DNA of 64,000 bases from Tolypothrix sp. FACHB-123 (GTDB lineage: Bacteria > Cyanobacteriota > Cyanobacteriia > Cyanobacteriales > Nostocaceae). Both the position numbers and the translations under genes were made by a program. This document shows, piece by piece, positions 1-8,372 of the stretch (positions within the stretch are counted from its first letter, which is position 1; each line of letters starts with the position of its first letter). Under the pieces are notes generated by a model. It did not search any database and was not told the DNA's origin. It saw nothing but the letters and a program-made list of their open reading frames with translations. The stretch is taken from the NCBI RefSeq assembly GCF_014697075.1, contig NZ_JACJRE010000030.1, positions 38,596 to 102,595 of the forward strand, given 5' to 3'.

Positions 1-3000
1 AACTAGCCGAAGTTGTAAAACCTAAAATTGCTGGTAAATAAGTTTCTGCTTGAGTGATGTAATCTAAGGCTAGGTGGTATTTTGCTTGTAAATAGGCTAA
101 TTGGGCTTGTAAAATATGCGCGATCGCTAAAGCCATTGGTGTTTGACTAACATGATAGTTTTTTAACGCAGCTTGAGAATCGCAATAGCCAATTAAACTA
201 TCTATGACTGTTTTTACTTCGATTAAAATCTCATTTAATAGAGTATTTTGAGTTTGTTGGGCAAAGGAAATAAATTTCTGTATATCTAAACCAATATTAT
301 TGATATTAGTTCCTTGAAAATATTGGTTGCAAATATTACCAAAAAGATTATAGCCAGCAAATTGTAATTCTCCTGACTCTAATCCAGCTTGATATCCTAG
401 ATTGTTGATAGGAATGGCTAAATGAGTCGGTTTTATCCAATTATTTAACCAACTACCTAGCAACAAATTAACTTGACACTCTTGCCCTTTATTAAGAAAT
501 TTTTCTGCTATTTTTGCAGCTAATACACCAAATTCATATCCAGCTTTGTAATCTCCAAAGGCAGAACCTAAAAGAAAACCATAATTAGCATAGGCTTTAG
601 CAGAATCAGCGATATTTCCATATTCAATCGACAAATTAACAGCCTTTACTGTAACCAATTTATATAAGTCAATGTCAGAAGTAATATATGTAGGTGGATC
701 TAAATTAATCAGTAATTTAATTGCATAAATGGAAATAGGATTTTGATTTTTAGGTAAATCTAAAATACCAGTTATTGTAGAATTTTCTAGCCCAGATTTA
801 ATTGCCGCATTTTCTCGTTCAATCACTGACTGAAGATTTGTAGAAGGTAAATTTATACCTAACAATGATAAGGCTTCTTTACCAGTCTGAATAGCTAATA
901 TATAATCACCTTGGAGTGTAAGTTGTACAATTAATAAGTTATATAGCTCTGCTTTTTCTATGGCTGATTGCACCCGCTCTAATGCTTTTTGAATAAGTAA
1001 ATAGGAATGTTCAAAATTGCTATTGAGATATTCAATTTCTGAGCGTTCTTTGTAAATTGCAAAGGTTAATTTATACTGTTTTTCCCAGCTATCCTCCGCT
1101 AACAGTTGCATTGCGATCGCTAAATATTGAGATGCTGTAGCATAGGCTGTAGAAGCTTTCGCTTTACGTCCCGCCTGTAAGTTTAATAGAATAACTTGCT
1201 CTAGTTCCTGGGGTGTAGTTAGCAATTGCAACCCCATATTTAAGTGATTAACAATTTCAAAAATTTGCTTTTCTTGTTCAGCAATTGGTATATTTGCTAG
1301 TAGCAATTTTCCTATTTGCAAATGCAAGGTTTGTTTTTGGAATTCATCAATAAGAGAATAAGCAGCTTGTTGGACGCGATCGTGCAGGAATTCGTATATA
1401 TAATCTTGAGAATTAGATACAGAACCAGGATCATCCTGATTTTCTGTTAAATATAAGCTACTGTTGACAGTAGCAATTTTACTTTCTGCTCTATTCGCGA
1501 TTTCAGAGATTTGTGAAATACTGTCCTCTGCTTTTATTAACTGATTATCAAGTTGAAATATTTTATATGTTTGATTAGTAGGAATAATTAACCCCTCAGC
1601 TAAAGCTAACCATAAATCATTAGCAGTTTGTTCTAGAGATTTCTCATAAACAATTGCTAGGGTTGTTAAGTCAAAACTATTACCAATGCAAGCCGCTAAT
1701 TTTAAGACATCTTGGGTCACTTGTGGCAATTTTTGCAGTTGCAGAATCATAAACTCTACAACATTATCTGTAAAATTTAAAGTTTGTACTTGATTCAGGT
1801 CATACTGCCAACTGCTTATATCTGGCACAAAGATAATATGCCCATCTACATAAAGTTTTTTTAGCATTTGAATACTAAAAAAAGGATTTCCCTGAGTTTT
1901 TTGATAAATTAATTTGGTTAGCGAAAATGCTTTTTCTTCTTGACAACTTAAGCTATCTGCAACTAAATGATTTATATCTAAAGCAGTCAAGGGAGATAAA
2001 TTAATAGTTGTGATTGCCTTTTGATGTCGATCGTGACGAATTGCTTCTAAAGTTAGCATTAAAGGGTGAGTAGCAGAAACTTCGTTATTTCTGTAGGCTC
2101 CAATTAATAATAAATGACTAATATGCTGTTCACTCATCAGCATTTGCAGTAACTTCAGTGATGCCATATCTGCCCACTGCAAATCATCCAAAAATATTAC
2201 TAATGGATGTTCTGGATAAGTAAATACTTGAATAAATTTGCGAAAAAGTCTATTAAATCGTTTCTGGGCAGCATTGCCAAACATTTCCATTACTGGTGGT
2301 TGTGCCCCAATAATTTTCTTGAGTTCAGGAATCACATCAATAATGACTTGAGCGTTATCCCCCAAAGCTGCTAAAATTTGACTTTTCCATTGAGTAATTT
2401 GAGCATCGCTTTGAGTGAGTATTTGCGCCATTAAATCTTGCAATGCCTGTACAAAAGCCGAGAAAGGAATATTACGTTGAAACTGATCGAACTTACCTGC
2501 AATAAAATAACCTCTTTGCCGCACAATTGGCTTTTGTATTTCATTAACCAAAGCAGTTTTACCAACACCAGAAAAACCTGCTATTAAAATCAATTCACTT
2601 TTTGATAAAAATTCTGAAGTGTGATTGACCTGTTCCTTATTTCCAGCTACTCGATCAAAAACTGCTAATAATGTCTCTATTTCTGCTTGACGACCATAAA
2701 GCTTTTCTGGAATTAAAAAGCGATCGCTGATATCTTGTTGTGCTATTTGAAATGCTTCTATGACTCTTGTTTGTTGCCATTCACAATAACAACGCTCTAA
2801 ATCATACTTTAAACCAGCAGCACTCTGATAGCGATCTTCAGCATTTTTCGCCATCAATTTCATGACAATATCAGAAATTACTTCTGGGATTTCTTCCTTG
2901 ATTTCTTTATTCTGGTTTTTGTCTGTTAATAATGGTGGTTTTTTGGCAATATGACAGTAAACTAACTCCATTGGCTCTGATACTGCAAAGGGTAATTCTC

Positions 3001-3637
3001 CCGTCAATAACTCGTAAAAAGTCACACCTAAAGAATAAAAATCTGTACGATAATCAATCCCCCGGTTCATTCTTCCAGTTTGTTCTGGAGAAATATAAGC
3101 CAGCGTTCCTTCTAATACATGAGGATTTTGCAGTTGTTGAGTTTCTTTTGGTAACAGTGAAGCGATAGAAAAGTCAATAATTTTCACCTCCTTGGTTTGG
3201 GGATGAATTAAAATATTGGCAGGTTTAACATCTTTATAAATAATGCGTTGTCGGTGAATTTCCCCAATTATTCTGGTGATTTCAATAGCCAGGAGTAAGA
3301 ATTCTTCTAATTTAAATTTACCTGAATTACTATACTGCTTTAAATAACTTGATAAAGAAATGCCACCATAATCCTCCATTACCAAAATATAGCCTTTTCC
3401 ATACTCTTCCAGACCATAGGATTTAACAACACCATCAATATTGAGATTTTGAGAAATATTGTACTGGTTACGAAACTGGATTAATTCATTGAAACTGGGT
3501 AATTCATTCCGCATGATTTTTAAAATCACCGGCTGTAAGTCTTGTTCCCTAATTCCCCGGTAAACTAATGTTCTATTTCCCTGATAAATTTGTTCATCAA
3601 CTCGGTAACCTGGAATTTTCAATGATGCAGTCTTCAT
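1..3637 (-). CDS. Ser/Thr protein kinase with AAA-type ATPase (multi-sensor multikinase), C-terminus beyond left edge
   Basis: Reading the minus strand from the ATG at 3637 gives an open frame with no stop to base 1, about 1212 residues. Residues 1-270 form a eukaryotic-type kinase: an ILKIM lysine, the catalytic loop YKDVKPANIL and IDFSIAS in place of DFG, followed by EGTLAYISPEQTGR. A large ATPase follows from about residue 300, with Walker A GFSGVGKTAL and an LVIFLDDLQWAD Walker B region, then a long helical repeat-like segment. This order matches the cyanobacterial multi-sensor signal transduction multikinases, which usually continue into GAF and histidine kinase domains; that part would lie left of base 1. 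The protein is probably cytoplasmic. Family assignment is firm; the signal sensed is unknown. Confidence 0.9.
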   Translation of the reverse strand, partial: MKTASLKIPGYRVDEQIYQGNRTLVYRGIREQDLQPVILKIMRNELPSFNELIQFRNQYNISQNLNIDGVVKSYGLEEYGKGYILVMEDYGGISLSSYLKQYSNSGKFKLEEFLLLAIEITRIIGEIHRQRIIYKDVKPANILIHPQTKEVKIIDFSIASLLPKETQQLQNPHVLEGTLAYISPEQTGRMNRGIDYRTDFYSLGVTFYELLTGELPFAVSEPMELVYCHIAKKPPLLTDKNQNKEIKEEIPEVISDIVMKLMAKNAEDRYQSAAGLKYDLERCYCEWQQTRVIEAFQIAQQDISDRFLIPEKLYGRQAEIETLLAVFDRVAGNKEQVNHTSEFLSKSELILIAGFSGVGKTALVNEIQKPIVRQRGYFIAGKFDQFQRNIPFSAFVQALQDLMAQILTQSDAQITQWKSQILAALGDNAQVIIDVIPELKKIIGAQPPVMEMFGNAAQKRFNRLFRKFIQVFTYPEHPLVIFLDDLQWADMASLKLLQMLMSEQHISHLLLIGAYRNNEVSATHPLMLTLEAIRHDRHQKAITTINLSPLTALDINHLVADSLSCQEEKAFSLTKLIYQKTQGNPFFSIQMLKKLYVDGHIIFVPDISSWQYDLNQVQTLNFTDNVVEFMILQLQKLPQVTQDVLKLAACIGNSFDLTTLAIVYEKSLEQTANDLWLALAEGLIIPTNQTYKIFQLDNQLIKAEDSISQISEIANRAESKIATVNSSLYLTENQDDPGSVSNSQDYIYEFLHDRVQQAAYSLIDEFQKQTLHLQIGKLLLANIPIAEQEKQIFEIVNHLNMGLQLLTTPQELEQVILLNLQAGRKAKASTAYATASQYLAIAMQLLAEDSWEKQYKLTFAIYKERSEIEYLNSNFEHSYLLIQKALERVQSAIEKAELYNLLIVQLTLQGDYILAIQTGKEALSLLGINLPSTNLQSVIERENAAIKSGLENSTITGILDLPKNQNPISIYAIKLLINLDPPTYITSDIDLYKLVTVKAVNLSIEYGNIADSAKAYANYGFLLGSAFGDYKAGYEFGVLAAKIAEKFLNKGQECQVNLLLGSWLNNWIKPTHLAIPINNLGYQAGLESGELQFAGYNLFGNICNQYFQGTNINNIGLDIQKFISFAQQTQNTLLNEILIEVKTVIDSLIGYCDSQAALKNYHVSQTPMALAIAHILQAQLAYLQAKYHLALDYITQAETYLPAILGFTTSAS

Positions 3638-3832
3638 ATGTACACAAATTACTATTACTATGGTCAGCTATTAATTAGTATGCCCGTCAGCTGTTGTTGT
3701 GTAACATAAAATAGTTAGTTAATTTTAATTAGATGCTTATCTACTTTGTGATTTAATCTATTTTTAAAAAGTAATTAGTACTATTAAGATAAGAGTACTA
3801 AGTAAAATAACAGTATTTGGATTAGTAAAAAT

Positions 3833-4609
3833 TTAGACAGATGCGATCGCACAAACTTGTAACCCAACAGGTGTCTGAATAATTACCGATTCCACCCCAA
3901 AGACTTGGGCGATCGCCTCAGGGGTAAGCACTGCTTCCGGCGTTCCTACACCCCAAAGACGACCTTGTTTTAATAAAGCAATGCGAGAACTATAACGTGC
4001 AGCTAAATTTAGTTCATGTAATACTGTGACAATGGTTAAATTCTGTTCCTGATTCAAGTCTTTAAGTAATTCCAATAATTGCAATTGATAATTAATATCT
4101 AAATAAGTTGTCGGTTCATCTAACAATAAAACCTGGGGTTCTTGTGCCAAAGCCAAAGCTAAAAAAGCCCGTTGTCTCTCACCACCAGAGAGTTGTTCAA
4201 CTAAGCGATCGCTAAATTTTTCTAATTGTGTTTTGAAAATCGCTGCTTCTATTTGTTGCCTATCTTTAGCAGTTAATTCCCATTGCCACCAAGGTTGATG
4301 CGGTGTACGTCCTAAACTGACTAACTGTCGCACTGTTAAACCTACAGGAACCGTTTGCTGTTGGGGTAACAAGGCTAATTTTTGGGCAACTACATTCGGT
4401 GGTTGAGAATGAATTGCTTTACCATCAAGTAGTACTGTTCCCTGTTGAGGAGAGAGAATTCGACTGAGTAATTTCAGTAATGTAGATTTACCAGAACCAT
4501 TAGCACCGACTAAACTTAACCATTCTCCTGTTTGCAAGGAGAGGTTAATGTTTTGAATAATTGGCGTACTACTGTAACCGCCTGTGAGGTTTTGTAATTC
4601 TATGGGCAT
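3833..4609 (-). CDS. ABC transporter ATP-binding protein, iron-siderophore/cobalamin type (FecE-like)
   Basis: The ATPase subunit of a FecCDE/BtuCD-type importer. It shows Walker A GANGSGKST, the signature LSGGERQR, Walker B VLLLDEPTTYLD and the H-loop in VLHELN. A longer frame begins at 4630, but its first residues (MPHAPYP) are encoded by the low-complexity 'ccatgcccaatgcc' repeat, so the ATG at 4609 (MPIELQNL) is the likelier start. The permease gene lies directly upstream on the same strand, about 50 bases away, so the two are probably co-transcribed. The binding protein and any regulator are not adjacent, and the substrate (ferric siderophore, haem or cobalamin) cannot be fixed from sequence. 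Confidence 0.9.
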   Translation of the reverse strand: MPIELQNLTGGYSSTPIIQNINLSLQTGEWLSLVGANGSGKSTLLKLLSRILSPQQGTVLLDGKAIHSQPPNVVAQKLALLPQQQTVPVGLTVRQLVSLGRTPHQPWWQWELTAKDRQQIEAAIFKTQLEKFSDRLVEQLSGGERQRAFLALALAQEPQVLLLDEPTTYLDINYQLQLLELLKDLNQEQNLTIVTVLHELNLAARYSSRIALLKQGRLWGVGTPEAVLTPEAIAQVFGVESVIIQTPVGLQVCAIASV

Positions 4610-4659
4610 TGGATATGGGGCATGGGGCATTGGGCATGGGATGATTTTGTATGATTGAT

Positions 4660-5673
4660 TTATCTTTCAATCCCAGCAGAACGGCGATAAAGTAACCAGA
4701 TAAATAAAGGTGAACCTAGCAAAGCGGTGACGGAACCTACAGGTAATTCTATGGCTCCCAGTCTTGAGAGTAAATCGGCAAAGATGAGTAACCATGCACC
4801 AGCCAAGGCGGAAAGCGGTAAAACGAAACGATGATCTGTGCCGATAATCAGGCGTACACCGTGGGGAACGACAAGGCCGACAAAGCCAATTAACCCACTA
4901 ATGCTAACTGCACCGGCGGCCAGTAAAGTTGCGACACCACCAATCAACAGACGCGATCGCGTTAATGATACTCCCAAACCTAAAGCCAAATCATCACCTA
5001 AAGCTAACACGTTGAGCGATCGCGCCAGCAAACACCCCCCCAGCAAAGCCAAAATAATATAGGGGCCAGCCGTAGTAATTTCTTTCCAACCCCGACCATT
5101 TAAACTACCGACTAACCAGTTTAGGGCAATTTGAATTTGACCATCTTCGGCTAATAAAAGTAATGTACTCTGCACTGCGCCAAACAAAGAACTAATGGCA
5201 ACTCCGCCTAAAATTAATCTTTCAACTGCAATTCCTGATCCTGCACGACCGAGAAAAATCACTATCGCTGAAGTTAAAATTGCTCCTAGCCAAGCCGCCA
5301 GAGGAATCGCCGCCGGAAAGATTTGCAGCACTACCATAACAATGACAACTAGCCCTGCACCTGCGGAAATACCTAAAATAAAAGGATCGGCCAGACTATT
5401 ACGTAACATGCCTTGCAACAACGCACCGGACATTCCCAACGCCGCACCAACAATTAAAGCGGCGACAATGCGCGGTAGCCGTAAATCCCAGAGAATTGTC
5501 TGCTTAATCGGATCGCCTTGATGAAGAATTGCTTGCCATAATTCTCGCCCACTCAAAGGTACTGCACCTTGAGACAGAGAAAGGGCTAAAGTTACTACCA
5601 GCGCTGTAATTAAGAATAAAACAGCCCAGAGTAAACGGTATTTAGTAAAAATTAACTGTAATGATTTATTCAT
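4660..5673 (-). CDS. FecCD-family ABC transporter permease
   Basis: A 337-residue inner-membrane permease of the FecCD/BtuC family, about ten hydrophobic segments. Family hallmarks are visible: PLSGRELW near residue 40, LRLPRIVAALIVGAALGMSGALLQGMLRNSLADPFILGISAGAG in the first third, and GLIGFVGLVVPHGVRLIIGTDHR near residue 270. It pairs with the downstream ATPase. FecCD proteins form homo- or heterodimers; only one is present here, so a homodimer is likely. No periplasmic binding protein gene is found within 2 kb on either side, so the pair either uses a protein encoded elsewhere or has been separated from it. Confidence 0.92.
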   Translation of the reverse strand: MNKSLQLIFTKYRLLWAVLFLITALVVTLALSLSQGAVPLSGRELWQAILHQGDPIKQTILWDLRLPRIVAALIVGAALGMSGALLQGMLRNSLADPFILGISAGAGLVVIVMVVLQIFPAAIPLAAWLGAILTSAIVIFLGRAGSGIAVERLILGGVAISSLFGAVQSTLLLLAEDGQIQIALNWLVGSLNGRGWKEITTAGPYIILALLGGCLLARSLNVLALGDDLALGLGVSLTRSRLLIGGVATLLAAGAVSISGLIGFVGLVVPHGVRLIIGTDHRFVLPLSALAGAWLLIFADLLSRLGAIELPVGSVTALLGSPLFIWLLYRRSAGIER

Positions 5674-5813
5674 CTTAACGATTAAGGATGAGTCTAGCGC
5701 CCATTGCTTTCAACTGAAGTTTAAACGCCTATCCTGGGTGAGGAATGCAGACATCACCTTAATTTTGGTGAATCTGGAGTTAGGACGCTTTGAGTTGACT
5801 CTTATACTCTAAA

Positions 5814-6512
5814 TTAACTATGAATTGCACCATCTGGCATAATAGCTCCAGCTAAGTTAGCACCGATCAATTTTACCAACAGGCGATCGCCAGAACGAAT
5901 CCGCGCGCCTGTCAAATCAGCTCCCCGCAAATCAGCACCACTGAGATCTGCACCAATTAAATTAGCAGACCGCAAATTTGCTTCGCGCATATCCGCTAAA
6001 AGTAGGTTAGCTCTAAATAAATTTGCTTCCGATAAATTAGCCCCGCGTAAATTGACTTTGTGCATAAAAGTATCGCTGAGATTTGCACCACTCAGATTTG
6101 CAAAACTCAAATTTCTGCCCGATAAATCTTTGTTACTCAAATTTGCCCGACTAAAATCTTGACCGCTGAGATCAGGATTTTTCTGTGCTGGTTGATAGTT
6201 TGTTTGTGGTGGCTTTTTTGGTTGAGGTGGTGTTGGTGAATTAGGTGGTGAATAAGATTGTGAGTACGGTGGTGAATAAGGCTGAGAATAAGTTGGAGAC
6301 TGATGTTTAACTTTAAGAGAACGCAATTTATCCCGCGCTTCATTGATTGCTTTGATTTTTTCTTGTGCCTTTTGTTGTAAACGGACATTATCTTGGGGAA
6401 TGCGATCGGGATGCCAGACAAAAACCAAATCTTTATAAGCCTGGTTCACTTCGTCAATTGTTGCACCAGGCTCTAATTCCAAGATTCTATAGTACCGTTC
6501 CAACTCGCTCAT
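5814..6512 (-). CDS. J-domain protein with pentapeptide repeats
   Basis: A 232-residue two-part protein. Residues 1-70 are a J domain (YYRILELEPGA, HPD at about 34-36), the DnaK-stimulating module. A Pro/Gln/Tyr-rich linker (about 75-115, repeated SPPYSQ-like units) follows. Residues 118-215 are pentapeptide repeats of the A(N/D)Lxx type, such as SGANLSDT, LRGANLSEANLFRANL and LSGADLRGADLTGA, which fold as a right-handed quadrilateral helix. J-domain/pentapeptide fusions are known in cyanobacteria, but their client is unknown. Predicted soluble. The upstream FecCD pair is on the same strand but separated by 140 bases, so it need not be functionally linked. Confidence 0.88.
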   Translation of the reverse strand: MSELERYYRILELEPGATIDEVNQAYKDLVFVWHPDRIPQDNVRLQQKAQEKIKAINEARDKLRSLKVKHQSPTYSQPYSPPYSQSYSPPNSPTPPQPKKPPQTNYQPAQKNPDLSGQDFSRANLSNKDLSGRNLSFANLSGANLSDTFMHKVNLRGANLSEANLFRANLLLADMREANLRSANLIGADLSGADLRGADLTGARIRSGDRLLVKLIGANLAGAIMPDGAIHS

Positions 6513-7270
6513 AAGATGTTTTAGTTGACAATCAAGTTAATTATGAGTAATGCATCCCTCTATCGGCTTAATTCGTGATTAAATATCTATTTAAATGGAG
6601 TATTTCCTATCATAGATAATTTGAGATTTTTACTATCAGTGGAAATAATTTTAGCCGCTGGAGTTGCTCAACCTCATATTTGAGCAACAGTAGCTTTTAG
6701 CTAAAAAAAAGCTATATTAACATGCTAACTGATGCAGTACGGCAATTTTATCAGGAGTACCGTCCAACAGCAGAAAACTTTTACATAGTTATTATACAAG
6801 CCAGTAGTGACGAACTCAGTCCATCAATAACCTTTCTGTAGGCACACCACCCTTAGCATCAAGGATATTTTGCGGCTGTTATCCCATTATCCAATGTTTA
6901 CTTGGGGTGTTGAATCAGCAGATTGATAAATAATATAGGACTGAAGCCACTAACACAATAAATATCAGGTTAGATTTGTCCATTGTCATTAGGGATGGTT
7001 TTTTTGAAAAAATCATCAGCAAAACAGATATGTCCCACAAACCCGCCCGGACAAAATAAGCGAGTCATCACTCCATCATCTCTACTCAATAGTCTAGGAT
7101 TGGTGATATTAGTTTAGAAATTCTTAACTATTAACCATTGACTATTGACTATTGACTATTGGTTTTCGCCCCACCTAGGTTATATTTCCCAAATTAGGTA
7201 GGAGTTCTATGTAGTAATCAATATTGATTGATTGTATAGTTATTATTCATTTTGCTTCATCTCTCTAGTT
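6513..7270. other. Gene-free stretch with short tandem heptamer-like repeats
   Basis: No convincing coding frame in 760 bases. Around 7128-7162 the motif 'attgactattgactattgact' style repeat (ttgacta units) occurs, a class of short tandem repeat common in Nostocales intergenic DNA. The rest is AT-rich with no recognised RNA. Confidence 0.5.
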
Positions 7271-7762
7271 CTACATTTGTCCACTTCTCCAGCGATTTAT
7301 AGCTCTTAAATACGCTGTTACAGGGATTTGATAAACTTCAATCACAATCCAAAGAATAATTGCTAAATGTAACAAAAAAGTCAATATAGTCCAGATATAT
7401 GGAACCCAAGTAATAAATTGATGAGGAGTTGGCGGAAAGTTGTAAGCTATAATCCCAATCAAAGTTGTGGGTAGTAGTATAAAAGCAATTGCTGCCAAAC
7501 CATAGCCCCAACCAAGTTCTACACCTTCTAACTGGGCTTCTGTCCAGCTAAAACCATTCCAACGCCAAATCAAGGGGGGTTGACGGGAAGCCATCTTGAT
7601 TTGCTGTTGTTCTAGGTTGACAGTAAAAATCTCTTGGCAGAAGTCACAAGCCACTGCTTCCATCAATGGCATATGAGTAATTTTACCAACACGACAAACT
7701 GGGCAAGGGTAAACTCCTTGATAGTCGAAAGATGTGGCTAAAATTTTGGAGCGAGGCATCAT
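7271..7762 (-). CDS. Zinc-ribbon membrane protein, conserved hypothetical
   Basis: A 163-residue protein not assigned to a named family. Residues 16-45 hold two CxxC pairs (CPVC and CDFC, 19 residues apart), the pattern of a small zinc ribbon that probably stays cytoplasmic. Two hydrophobic stretches follow, at about 82-105 (YGLAAIAFILLPTTLIGIIAY) and 115-145 (YIWTILTFLLHLAIILWIVIEV), consistent with a hairpin in the membrane and a basic C-terminus (RAINRWRSGQ). Neither neighbour is within operon distance. A role in assembling or tethering a complex is possible but is only a guess. Confidence 0.7.
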   Translation of the reverse strand: MMPRSKILATSFDYQGVYPCPVCRVGKITHMPLMEAVACDFCQEIFTVNLEQQQIKMASRQPPLIWRWNGFSWTEAQLEGVELGWGYGLAAIAFILLPTTLIGIIAYNFPPTPHQFITWVPYIWTILTFLLHLAIILWIVIEVYQIPVTAYLRAINRWRSGQM

Positions 7763-7974
7763 AATACTTAAGTGTCACTAATGAGGTGATAGGGTCTGTG
7801 CGGCATTTGACAAGAATGGTAAATTGTCAGATTTTTGAGAGTTCATCACTTCCCATAACCCATGACCCAAAAATACTTGTAAGTTGAGATAAATCTTACG
7901 GTTACAAGCCAAGCTAAAGTCTTGAACGGCGCAATAGTACTGAGTTTAACCCTTTTTTGAAAGTTGTGGAGGTA

Positions 7975-8003
7975 TTGACGCCACCAAATGCGTCTGTTAT
8001 GGT
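7975..8003 (+). promoter_or_regulatory. Candidate sigma-70-type promoter for the aroF leader transcript
   Basis: TTGACG (7975-7980), a 17-base spacer, then TATGGT (7998-8003). This would start transcription near 8010, 55 bases before the first leader peptide. It is the best spaced match in the gap; a second possibility is TTTACA at 8019 with TACTAT at 8040 (15-base spacer). Confidence 0.4.
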
Positions 8004-8064
8004 GAACTGTATATAAGGTTTACATTGGTTTACATCAAATACTATCTAGTTGCTTACCCAAAAA

Positions 8065-8121
8065 ATGTTCAACAGCAAATCTTACTTTTATTTTTGGCAA
8101 AAGGCGGTTCACCGGCGGTGA
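8065..8121 (+). CDS. Aromatic-rich leader peptide 1 of aroF (18 residues)
   Basis: A complete 18-codon frame, ATG at 8065 to TGA at 8119-8121. Six of 18 residues are aromatic: Phe2 and the unbroken block YFYFW at residues 7-11 (bases 8083-8097). The last codons (residues 14-17, bases 8104-8115) are also the 5' arm of a 12-bp stem that competes with a downstream terminator. No strong Shine-Dalgarno sequence is present. The likely role is to let ribosome stalling at Phe/Tyr/Trp codons decide transcription read-through into aroF. The aromatic run, position and overlap with the stem are seen directly; the regulatory role is inferred from the classical trp/phe attenuators. Confidence 0.75.
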   Translation: MFNSKSYFYFWQKAVHRR

Positions 8122-8157
8122 AATCAGTTTCCTAATGGAAACCGCCCGGTGAACCGC
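8104..8157 (+). promoter_or_regulatory. Antiterminator stem of aroF attenuator 1
   Basis: GCGGTTCACCGG (8104-8115) is perfectly complementary to CCGGTGAACCGC (8146-8157), a 12-bp stem whose loop can pair further (CGGT 8116-8119 with ACCG 8141-8144; GTTTCC with GGAAAC inside). The 3' arm shares 8152-8157 with the terminator that follows, so the two structures exclude each other. Confidence 0.75.
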
Positions 8158-8185
8158 AGAGCAAACTCTGCGGTTTTTGTTTTTT
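8152..8185 (+). terminator. Intrinsic terminator of aroF attenuator 1
   Basis: AACCGCAGAG (8152-8161), loop CAAA, CTCTGCGGTT (8166-8175): a perfect 10-bp stem followed by a T-rich run to 8185. It lies 30 bases after the stop codon of leader peptide 1. Confidence 0.85.
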
Positions 8186-8196
8186 AGGTGCTTTTT

Positions 8197-8265
8197 ATGA
8201 TCGCGATCTATTTCGTTAGCTGGTTTTATGGTTTTTACTTTTGGCCCAGAGCAAGTTCCGGGTAG
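8197..8265 (+). CDS. Aromatic-rich leader peptide 2 of aroF (22 residues)
   Basis: A complete 22-codon frame, ATG at 8197 to TAG at 8263-8265, with a good ribosome binding site (AGGTG, 8186-8190, six bases before the ATG). Nine of 22 residues are aromatic (4 Phe, 3 Tyr, 2 Trp): Tyr5, Phe6 and the block WFYGFYFW at residues 9-16. The final codons Ser-Ser-Gly (8254-8262) form the 5' arm of the second antiterminator. Its design repeats that of leader peptide 1, 130 bases upstream. Composition and structure are seen; control by charged Phe/Tyr/Trp tRNA is inferred. Confidence 0.85.
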   Translation: MIAIYFVSWFYGFYFWPRASSG

Positions 8266-8303
8266 ATAGCGTCATGTCGATGATTTAGAACGCGCCCGGA
8301 ACT
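8254..8303 (+). promoter_or_regulatory. Antiterminator stem of aroF attenuator 2
   Basis: AGTTCCGGG (8254-8262) pairs perfectly with CCCGGAACT (8295-8303); GCGT (8269-8272) with ACGC (8290-8293) can extend it. The 3' arm is the same DNA as the 5' arm of the terminator at 8294, so only one can form. Confidence 0.8.
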
Positions 8304-8327
8304 CAAGATGAGATTCCGGGCTTTTTT
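8294..8327 (+). terminator. Intrinsic terminator of aroF attenuator 2
   Basis: GCCCGGAA (8294-8301) pairs with TTCCGGGC (8314-8321); CTC/GAG inside the loop adds three pairs with one bulged A. Six T follow directly (8322-8327). The aroF start is 45 bases further on. Confidence 0.9.
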
Positions 8328-8372
8328 ATTCACAAACTCACCCTCATAACCTCTTACAAGGAGAATTTCCCC

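Noticed and set aside
5674-5813. Possible cobalamin riboswitch upstream of the FecCD pair
   Set aside because: No B12-box-like core could be recognised in the 140 bases upstream of the permease start.
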